Source of the DNA: Anisakis pegreffii
Lineage: Eukaryota; Nematoda; Chromadorea; Rhabditida; Anisakidae
Direction: 5' to 3'
Assembly (NCBI GenBank): GCA_035041965.1
Contig: JAPYMA010001613.1
Coordinates: 102,878 to 166,877 of the forward strand
DNA: 64,000 nucleotides
This document shows positions 35,625 through 47,300 of the stretch, piece after piece. The stretch's first letter is position 1; each line of letters starts with the position of its first letter. Under the pieces are notes generated by a model. It did not search any database, had not been told where the DNA came from, and was given only the letters and a program-made list of their open reading frames with translations. Both the position numbers and the translations under genes were made by a program.

Positions 35625-37354
35625 ATGAGTCTGTCAAAATGCGAAATCGATGGAGGTAATAATGGAACGACACCGTGCGCAATTTGCTTCTCGGTATTTT
35701 TTGTTTACTTTTCTGTTGTTGTGAAGATTATTTAGTGATAGGTGCTCATGTTTTTTGCATCAATCTACTTGAAGTCATAAAGGCATTCAGACTAAAAAGT
35801 GTATGGTTTGTGTGATCATTCGAGCATGATTCGAACATATCAAGACTCAGCTCTTGATAACGGCAAGTCTTATAATAGATAGCATACTATTATCTACGTT
35901 TCAAACTTTTCGATGCACCCCCCGTCTTTCAATGCTTTCTTACATTAAAATGCAAATGCCTTCAGTAAAGTTGTGACCCATCACCACATCTTTCGTTTGA
36001 ATATTCTGAAGACATAAACCAAATAGGTTGCGCGTTCTCATTCCAGATCTCAACGACAACGTTGTTTATTTTGTTTCAGCCACCAAAATTTCCAAGGGCT
36101 CGTGCGGATGCATGTGATCACATATTTTGTCATCCATGCTTGAGAAATTGGCTGAAGGTGAGCAGAAACTTTCAAATAGTATGTAAACATTTTCAAAACG
36201 TCAAACTTTGAAGCGTCAGTATATCATCGTCAAACATTACCGACAGATGATGTCTGTTGTTCTGACCACTAAGATCAATTTCAATAAAGTAGACCATGCC
36301 CCCTCGTTATGTCCGAATCGTCGAATAATGAAATGATTATGTACAGTAAATGATCCTAATGAAGAACTGGATCAAGCCGTTTTTACTTGTTTTATTCAGA
36401 TAACAACTAGAAAAAGACCTAATAATGATGGGCCTAATTTTGTAAGAAAAAGCTGAGTACTTATACCATATGGTTCATTCCTGTTCATGCTACTTTTTAA
36501 TCCAGTTCCGGCTTGCAACAGAGATTTTGCAATCATCGCGAAATACGTTGACTGGCCATGGTAGGAGAATTATTGATTGTCGTTGCTGGGAGTGCAGCAA
36601 ATTTGTTGTTAATGTAACTAACAATGTGAACCTCTACCCCGAACGGTTTTTTAGTAGCCATGAAGCCCACATTATTTTCTCGTATTATTCCAAAAAACGT
36701 TAGCAGATTATTTCGAAAAAAAAACGGCTAAAGATGTTCCAGCACTGCCTCATTATGACTCACCAGGAGATTCCAATAACTCACCGGGAGCTTCGAATCC
36801 AAACAGCTCTGTGAAGAAATGCCAGTGAACCAAAACAAGACTGAAAATTATTTTTCTCAAAAGCTGCACTCTATCTAGATGGTTGATGGGAAAAGCGGTT
36901 GCAGACTACACTTGAACCAGTTCTCGTGACTTAGCCTAATTAACACTAATAAGTTTTATACAACTCAACAAATGTTATTCGAATAGTTTCGGATGTGAGG
37001 GATAGACTAAATTCCTAAGTTCTTGTAAAACGTGACAGAACTGCTTCCTAATTAGGATTAATGAAGTTTCAGTGTTCGTAACTGAAACTAATAATGCTCG
37101 TTGTTTGTGATGTGCAGCAAATAATGCTCTGATGAAATAAAAACAGTGATCCTTGATGACAGCAAATTAGCAGTCTGAAAAAAGTTCATTGAAAAGGTTT
37201 GTGTACACATGATTAATTTTCGGATGATGTTCAGAGAAGATCCGAATGCCCACTTTGTAAAAGATCAGCAAAAGTGCTGATCAAGATGTATAAGAACGGT
37301 CGAACACAGCAAATAGCAGTGCAACAAAGGACGGCTTCTGATTACGAAATGGAG
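35625..37354 (+). other. PHRF1 RING finger, split over three exons
   Basis: Zinc ligands are C18, C21 (PCAICFS), C35, H37 (ADACDH), C40, C43 (FCHPC), C54 and C57 (ECPLC), a complete C3HC4 RING. Exon 2 ends NWLK and exon 3 starts RRSECPLCKRSAK, both in phase 0. The complete ligand set predicts an active E3 fold. Confidence 0.9.
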
Positions 37355-40300
37355 GTAAGTTATTCGTCGTTGTTCTGATTTTGATTTTTATTGAATAGTT
37401 GGGCGAGTTACAGTCGTCTCGATGTTACATCTGTGAGTGGTTACTATAATTTCTGAGCATTGTTCTTGTTATCTTTGGACTCCGAAGACTGCTTGTTAGA
37501 GGAGTTGCATTAATTTGACTTTCTTGGTTCGAATTTAAGCTTTTACGTTGGAACTGGATTTTCCGCATAAGTGTATGCTCAAGCCCAAATGCAGCCCTAC
37601 AGCCAGTTAACTGTGGCATTCCAAAAGTTAAACATTCATTACATTTTCATGTTTATAATCACGTGGTATCAAGGATCGTCTGCAATATTGAAAATTCCGT
37701 AATGCGAACTCGCGATGACAAACTTGACTATTGCATAGATGAACTGAACTAGTAAGTAAACGTAATTAGCAGAAAACGCTTTTGATGACTGTTTTCGTTC
37801 ATCCGTACAATTTGCATTAATGACTACGGTAATCATCTTTTAAATACGATTCACTACTCCATTAATTAGTTCACTGCATACAGGACAACAACTTTGGATT
37901 TATGTGCGTCTTTATCTTCTAGTTTTCTCATTCCCGTTCCAGTACTCTTTACTCCACTCTACTGCCTCTACTTTTCTTTCCACAAAACTGATCATTCTTG
38001 ATTATGATCAGCACCTGTCCGCTACGATTTTGTTGCAATGGATTTTTTTAAATTTCTTGAATCCACGGTTTGTGTGGTCTGATTATAGGTATTTTGCCTA
38101 GTAAATGTTGATTGATCGACGTGAATCAAGAAATTATCATTAAGCATATTATTGTCTTTTCTTTTTATCAGTAGAAATTAACTGACAAACCGGTGCCGCA
38201 TGTTGTTCTGCAGTTCAATTGAAATATCACATTTGCGAGGCATTGTTGCAATAATGAAATATTCATGGCGATTTCGAGAATACCATCCAATAAATACTGT
38301 TGGTGGGAAAAGAAAGGCATACATATTCAGAGACGGGCAATAGCGCGCTGTCATCTTCAAGTAGCAACATTTGATTGCGGTAGCTTCCGCTATTGTCGTT
38401 GGATAGCGCTTTAGCGAACTCCCTCTCTTATTCATTCGTCTGCAAGTGAATACATATTTCTTGCATCAGCAAGATACGTAAATACAAATTTGCGCTTTAA
38501 CACTGCACTGAATTCGAAACTACCGTACTCATACCCTGTAATGACTGATAGTTTGTATCAAATCGTTAAATCGTTCAGTTACTTCAAACTTGGGTGATTA
38601 AATCATATTAAGCACATCAAATATTCGAAAATATCAATCGCTCAAGTTATTCGTAGCGTAGCTTATATGATCCTTACAGCAATGTAAATAATAATAATAA
38701 TAGCAGCAAGAATGATGACAATAATAATATAAAAGAATAATCATTTACGAACGGATAAGGCCGAGAATAATCAAATAATAATAATAACTATGATTATATT
38801 AATGATACTGATGATGACCTATTTATACAATTTAGCTGAATCCTTTCTTCATATTCTTCAAATCTCATGACTCGTCTTATCAATTCCTTATTTTTACTAA
38901 TTCTCTCTCTCTCTCGCGACTGCCAGTCGCGACGTACTCTTCCAAACGGTTTGAAGTTGAGTATTCAATCATACCTCAACTGTTTGATATAAGTACACCA
39001 CTAGCATTCCGTCTGAGCTTAATAAGGTATTCGGCTTCACATGTGTTGGGTGGAAGTGCTACGATGCTTTGTTTGCTTTCGTTCTCGCTGTGAAAGGACA
39101 TAATTGATATTTATTCGGATAATGTGTGCAACTGTGTTCGCTGTAAGTGTTTACGGCATTTTTTAAATTTAACCTTGTATTCGGATACGTTCCCACATTG
39201 ACTCTTCAAGACGAAACGTGTGTATCTTCTTCGAGCACTTTTAACGACATTAACGTGGCGTTTGTTATCGTATTGACCTGGGAAAGATCAAGAGGAAGAG
39301 GTTTATACTAGAATGGGCGAATTTAGATTACATCCTTTGCTTAGTAGGGATAAGATAATTAAGCTGAACGCTCTCAAGGTGAGTGATGCTCTGGCATTGG
39401 CTTTTTTAAGTATACTGAAAGCATGATGATGACATTTCGAACTTCAGCCGTTTATGACGCCTTGGTCTTGGATGAATGAGGAGGGGCTAATTCTTGATTG
39501 TGGATATTGACGGGGTTATTAGGATTGCTCTCAACAATTTTTTTTTGTTCTGGAGCTAGCAGTGAAAACCTGGTGGCAATTGGTCTATGAAATTAAATGT
39601 AGTTTGTAAATTGTTGAACACCTTAACACCATCTGCAAATGGGATATGTTTTCAGTTAGCAGCAGGCGAAGAATCGAATAGCGAAGAATCAAACTACTAT
39701 TCGGAGGAATCGATTGTCGAGCCAAGAGCTGTCGGTGCGAGTTGTATTGTATGCCATCAGTCAAGCCGTCCAAATACTATGCGCTATTGTGTCGGTATCG
39801 TCGGCCGTGATGCGGACGGTAGAGAAATCAGATGTAATGAAAGGTGAGTTTGTTTGCTACTATCGTTCGGTATGGTAATTAAGTGCTGTTCGGTCAGAAC
39901 TCGAATTGCAGCTGAACAGTTTAATTGCTGTGAAAGGACCAAAAAAGTCATCTTTCATGACTCTTTCCTGTTATTTGCACAGATTTAATTTTGCAGAGAA
40001 ATTTCCAATTAGTTGTGAAATTCAATGGAAGTCCTAGGTTTTCTTGGTGTTATTCTTCAACTTTATTTTTATTTTGAAGAGGTCTAATTTTGAGAAATTT
40101 CACAATATTAGAGCTGGCGAATCATCACGATCATATATACTTTATTCAGATTTCATTCTCGTTGTCATCTGGAGGGTCGTTCACCTAATGGTAGCTGGTT
40201 CTGCCCGTTTTGCGTGGATATGCTTGTAAGTACGAATTTGAATTACGAAAACCCATTCGATGAAAGTAAATTGTCGTATCGAAGCAAAGTATTGATGATT

Positions 40301-43300
40301 TTCGATTGCGTTCGACATCAAGTATGATTGAAAAAGTTACTTTAGTAATTCGGATGAGTGTGTGTCTGAGCAATCAGTTAGCGTGAATGTGCAGTTTTAC
40401 AAAGTACTGAAAGAACTTGTACATTGTTTCAATCAACTCTTGATAAATCAGTTAAGTTCCCCTCTAAATAGTGCTGTATTAGTATTGAACTTATTCTGTG
40501 TTTTCAGCACGTTGTCGAAGGAGACAATGAAGCCTACTTTCATCGAAGTGGTAGAACAAGATACGTCAGCAGGAGGTCAACTTCATATGTATCTGGACCA
40601 TCTACTCGCCATGATGAGATGACTGAAAGAAGGAGGTCGCCATCATGTGAGCCTGGACCATCTAGACGCTTATATGAGCCGAATGAACAATCCTTGCGAA
40701 GTATGGTAACAAAGTTACATCTGAATCTGAACTTTTTGAATAAAGTATTCAAATGCATTATTTCAACGTTACTGTATTACAGGACGACGTCAGACATGCG
40801 TTGAAGAAGGTGGATGGGAAACGGAATCTGAAACAGAAGCATCGTTCAACTCGTCTGGAAGTGATGAGTCAGATGATGAAGATAATGAAAGCATGAGGAG
40901 TGCTACGCCATCTGGTAGTAACTCCGCATCAGAAGGTGATTCTTTGATTGTTTCTTCAAGTCATTTTGATGTTAATGCTAGTGTCGCATTACGCTTTAAG
41001 TCACGGGTGAAAGAGTTGGAGAGCAGTTATTTAGCTACAAACAGTTAAACGTTTTCACGTATTGTCTGCCAGGCGATGTTCACTTTCGCATTTCCATTTG
41101 TTAGTACTTATATTAGTAGGAAGATTTTTGATTCTTCTCTTTTTGTTGTCATTTTCGTGCTCTGGTGTTGAGGAGAATAACATCGTTTGCTTTAATTCGA
41201 GGAAATATTTGTGAAAAAATTGCATATGAATCGTATCATTGTGTAGTTTGAGATTTTTGCATTATTCACAATCAGTGTTTCCCTTCATAGTGCGTGAGCA
41301 ATAATTTCATTTACATCTGTTTTTGGTATTATATCAATAATGCGTTTTGAGGTGGAAATGATTGGAGTATGATCGATGATGTCGTTCTCTGTGAAGAACC
41401 ACAACCAGGATATAGTGGCAACGGTTTCACAACAGTATCGAGAAGCCGGAAACGCAGGAAACGTCAAGGAAAGAAACGATCACGGAAAGGAAAGAAGCGG
41501 TCACGCCGCACAAAGAAAAAAGTTTGTTGCCATTGAATGGAGTGATATATTTACGTTTATTATGGATGAATAAGAGCTTTTTTTACGCTTAAAGAATTCA
41601 AATATTGTGTATGAATATGAACCTAGAGGAAGCCGGTGACTTTGATGAAAATCAGTTCAAAGGATGTGATTTTTTTTCTAGTGGTAAATAGAACTTTTAC
41701 TAAATATTTCTCTATTCTTGGAGATGTTAAATTTTCAGAAATTACCAAATGTTCGTCAACGTTTAGCGAGTATAGTGGGACTGAATATTCGTACGGGTCG
41801 AGTTAAACGGCGTAGAGCGATGCGAAGGTAGCCAAATTTCGCTTCTCTGTGAGATAAGAAATTTAGAGCTGTTTCTACTTAACACAAACGTTAAAATTCT
41901 AACGCAACGCAGGCAGTTACGCTTATGAGTTTTCGATAATAATTATATCAGTACTTACCTGTTTTTTTTTTATCTTCAGCATACCGGCGCTCCCTTACAA
42001 CGAAGTCGAAGTCACCGAAGTTTCGGTAAAGTAAGTGATTATTTGTGTTCCATGCCGTTTTTTAAACTTTCATTTCAAACTAGAATACACTTTTTTGATG
42101 CATGTGACTGTTGCACTCTACTTAGTATCAAATAAAAGCGACGAGATCGTCAAGTATACCATTGTTGATGTACACTACATCGCGATTTAAAAAGCCTGCA
42201 AGAGTGTTTATCATGTTTAATTCATTTACTGTTCAAAAAATTAACTATCGCTTCTGTGATGTAAAGTTGTTTCTGTTAAATGCGAACGACTTTTGACGTA
42301 CAAATTCTAATGAAAAGCGCTTTTGCTTGTCAGTTCCATACAGTTGTTTCATGCTGATGTTATTATGTTATGTAATTTCCTGTTATGCATTATTTATTTC
42401 ATTTTTTTTCGTTTCAGTACCTCAGTATCCCCTTGCAACGAAGCTCCAATCAAAGAAATTTCAGTACAGTAAGTGATTATTTGTTTTTCTTGTTTTTTGA
42501 GCTTTCGCGTCTTTTTAATCCAATTCTTAATTCGAAAAATATGTAAAACAATTCGGTTATTTTATCAGGAATCTCAATTTTTCAGTGGCGAAGCACTTTG
42601 ATTTCCAAATGAAACTAATCATTCGTTTTATTCTGTGTACTTAAATTCCCACTTAATTTGATCGAAAGAATCTTATTGATTGTTCGAGTGTCTCGATCAT
42701 TCATGCATAAGTTCGAGGAATATGAACTTAATATTTAACGTTATTTCGTGAAGGGACTCGAAAGAAAATAGATCTAAACAATGGTTTGCTCTCAATTTGA
42801 CGAGAAATCAGAGAAAAAAAAAGATGTAAATGTATATTTATTGTGAAATAAGCCAGCGTGCTGTTAACGTAAAATAAGTGATGAATCAAAAATGACTAGG
42901 TGATCATGACATAATTTGGAACGAATTTCTTTAGCTGAGCGATGAGTGAATGTGAGAGAACATACGAAACGAAAGAACTAAAGAAATGCATATCGTTGTT
43001 GTGAAGTTTAGCGCCCTTAACTGTTGGGTGTTTTCTCTTCGGAAGTGAATATGTGTCAATTATATTGATTTTTGTTTTGGTCTCTGGAAAAAGGCCATAT
43101 AGGAAGAGCAGCGAGGATCACATTTGTCGTTCTCTAACGCTTCTCAAAGAAATAAGAAACAGTATTGGATATCGCAAACATCTCGTCTGATCCACATTGA
43201 TGTTTTATTTCCATATGCATATCCTCATGCCGAATATTCCACACTTTATTCATACCCTCGTGATTCTTTTTAGTGTTGTTATTAAATCCAAGAAGTTTTA

Positions 43301-44340
43301 CTTGAAAAGAGAATCAAGAACGGTATAGGATGAGGTTGATAACCTTTTCAGAACGATTCTGTAGGGTTTGTCGGAAAAAAATGAGAAGAATGAGTAAAAT
43401 TAGTAACGCATTCATTTCGAATGAGCAGAAATTAATGCGATATATGTGAAAAAGATGTTGTTTGGATTTAGAGTAGGCCCAAGTAACGCTTTTATGATAA
43501 TACATCGAATCATATGGAACAGCCAACTGATTAACGGGATACATTTCTGCGGAAAGAATGTAAACATTTCGTGATTTTATTAGTTTATTCAGTGAAGTGA
43601 CATTCAGAAATATGCAAACCTAGAATTCACAATTTGGTTCTCTGTCTTGTTCTTCACCTTGTTTTCCTAACATCTCCAAATATTGGTTCTGCTCCAACTC
43701 ACGCATATCCAGTTTACCTAACTAACTAATCATCATTAGTCATATTTATCGTCCAACTTTCAATATGTCTCTCCCAACTAGCTGGCTTTGCTCATGGTAT
43801 GAAAACAAGTGACGAAATGCGTGATCGGTCAATCTGTCATTTAGTCTAACGACAGTTTGCCTAAAGACACATTGCCTAACGGACAATTTGCAGAACGGAT
43901 AGTTTGCCTAACTTATAGTTTTTTAGTGGATACTTCGCCTAATGCGCAAGCTATTCCTCAGGCAAACTGAAACCTTTCCGTTAGGCAATGTGTCTTTAGG
44001 CAAACTGTCGTCAGGCTAAATGACAGATTGACCGGGTACCGATGAAATGAGTAATTGAGTATTGCTGATTCACCAACAAAACGGCATATTCATTGCAAAA
44101 CATGCTTCCTATTGAAATTCTCATTTCCTCATTAAGAAATGATAAAGAAACCTATTATATCGTTCATCAGTTGCAATTAAAATATTTGTGTCTTTCTTGA
44201 GTTCGTCGTACTGGATTTCGTTTCTTCGCAATACTTATTGATTTCTGTTCGTCCTCTGAACGATCACTCTTCATCATTCGAAAAATTTTGAATTGAAAAG
44301 TGCTTTGTAACATACATATCGCTCATTTTGATTGAATTAT

Positions 44341-44383
<43 letters not shown>

Positions 44384-47300
44384 TAAATTATTTAATGAAT
44401 CTTTTTTAAGGGAATCGTCCGATGAACCAAGAAGGTATGTTAATCAAGTTTATTTTTAATTTCTTGACAAAGTAATTGTGAGTTGTTTGTCCGTTTAAGT
44501 TATTTGTTAAGAGATTTTTATAGAACGGCACAGTTCATTGATATCGTAACGCGTTGTTCATATTTTCACCGTTATTCAAATTCATTAGCAGTGCTGAACA
44601 TTGTCGTTATTTGCAACCGCACGATGCAGATGCGCTGAAATAACAATAATTGAGCGAATTCTTCTCGGAGATGTGTTACCTTCTACTGCAGTCGCTTGCT
44701 TTACTTTATAATGTCATAGTCAAAATGATAATATTTGTGTTTTTTTGTGGAACCATTCACAATACATTCAAATATTTCAAAAAATATTGCCTCATTGTCA
44801 GTAGTTTAGCGATAACGGTGTCCGTCACATTTGAAGTTAACAATTGCTTGTGATATGGATATTTTTTTGATTTGTTGGTTTTAGTGAGACACGTAATGTC
44901 GATTTATTGGACACTATAATGATGGAACAAGCCAAAGTATTGGCACCGTCAAATTGTAGAGCATTGACCAGAGATGGTACCGTACGAGAAACGAAACTCA
45001 TGGCAGAATATATCAAAAAAGTGGACGAGTCAACTTCAAATCAAGTGAATTATTAGAAATATTAATAACTATTCAACTCTTCAAGGATTACGGTTTTAGC
45101 TCATTCTCTTGAAAATGAAACTGAAATCGTTCATTCCATTGGTCGCATTCCCACTTTTTTGTGTGCGAAAATTATCAGTTAGGAAAATTTAAGTTTCCCA
45201 ATCTCTCTCTGTCTCTCCTTCTATCCGCATTCACTTCAATCACTGATAGCGATGCAGTGACGGCTGTTGTAAAAAAATCAAAACGTGGAATTTTAGGGAA
45301 TTTCTGAAATGAATTAGGAAATATTCTTCAATTCTGAAAAATGTTTTCTCAAATAATGTTCTCATTATTGAGCAATCCCACTTATCAAAACGTTTCATTA
45401 TGCACAGACGGCTGTCCAGTTCAGAAATTTATGCTCTATTCGGTGAGCTCCTTTTTACGTTTCAGTTTTAGTTTTATGTTGTCTCATTGGTGCTTGCATC
45501 AAATAATTCGACTGATCGTATTTCATGAATCCTGTTGCGTATTGTTATGGCGAGGTGTGCGATGATGGTAATATTTTAATGTTTATTGGTGACTATTATT
45601 GTATCTTCATATATCCTCATTTTGATGCGTTTTTTCTTTCTTAACTCGGTTTGTCGAACAATGCGGTGTTCGTTCAGTAACTTTTATCCTCATTAGAATG
45701 CACGTTTTTTGAAGGGTTGTGGATTGTTTGGTTTTACGATAATATTTTGATTGTTCGTTTAAAAGAACATGTTTTGTTAGGGAACACAACTGATGCACCA
45801 CCAATCACATTTCGTTCGCTATCAGCACTTTAAATTCAGAATGATAATCTCATGTCTTCAGTTGCTTAAGTAATGCTTGCTCGGTAGGTACTTCTAGCAC
45901 TTTCTGCTACTTGCAGTGAACTGTGCATAATTTTGGCGATGTCTTCTCATGAGGAGGTACTAAAGATTTTCATTGATTTGCTTGCAGCTAATGCAATTTC
46001 TGGTATTTAGGTGATTCGTTTACACAAAGATCGATCATCCAATTAGTCTCTGCATCAAAGAAATGATATTATGTTTATGCATGCAAGTAGACGACAGAAT
46101 ATTGCGTTAATCGATCAACTTTTATGTAGTTCAATTTTGATTGATAATTTTCAAATTACCTCTACCATGTAACTGCAACAAGTATAGAATATGCGGCTTG
46201 GCGGTCGGTAATGGAAGAAGGGAGGGTGAAGAAAATTGGGGCGAGGAGATTGAAGTGAGATGGAAATGTGCAGCTTGGAAGGATATGAAGAGGTGAAAAG
46301 TTCGAGAGGGTATAGGAACGAGTCGGGGTATATGTTCGGGGGTTATACGTTATGTGAAAAAGTATGACGAATGAAATAGGGAAATGTAAGATAAAAATTT
46401 GTGGATGAAGATGAAGTTGTGCTGTCAGTTGTAATACTCGGCGATAGTGTTGTTCTATACTGCATTAACTTATGCTTTCTGCTTATGCGATATGATTTGG
46501 TGTGCATCTTCTCTGATGATGCATCTTTTCACACCTATGTAATAATGCTCTCGCAAAATGTCTAAGATAGATCTTCGTTACTTCACAACTTCCGTTTGAT
46601 AATTTATCAACCAAATACTTATATCTCAGTATATAATTGAATTCGTCATTGTTTCTCAAAAATGATCCACATTATCATTCCTGCCCAATGCCGTGGTCAA
46701 CACTATTATTCCCACGATTGCAATTATTCGCATCCTTCAAGTACTTTTCTGTCTAGATTGATATTATTTTCATTATTACATAACGTGGCTTTAATCACAT
46801 GATTCGTTTCGAAGAGTTATAAGTAACTGCGTGAGTGTTTCCTCATTTTCCATACGCAGAAAATGGGATAATCTATTCGCTCAAAAAATACGCCAACATT
46901 TTCGTGAAGTGTGAAGTATCATCAATTTCAGCGTCGTAAAGTCGTTCAATAGTATGAAAAATTACATAAAACATCAACATTTAATGGCTAAAATTGTGAG
47001 TGTAAGATGATCGTTGTAAACAAGGTGAGAATTATGCGCACTGAACCAAAGCATATCCCAACAATGATCTCTGAGCATTTGATATTCGTTGTTTATTCCT
47101 TTGTATTTCATGTACACTTTATTCATCGAATGCGCTTTTTTTGATCTCATCACCATATCAGAATATGCTTGTTGCTTTATGTCAATTGTATTTCTTCGAT
47201 TTGTTCATGCGTAATCTTGTTTAGCCTCCCGGGAATTGCTTTACGGATAGCCTCGCAGATATCGGTGCAAGCGTACGATATGTCCCTAAATAACTTGATT

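Noticed and set aside
43826..44034. Internal telomere repeat because of TTAGGC words
   Set aside because: The hexamers are not in tandem and sit inside an inverted-arm element, so an interstitial telomere is not supported.
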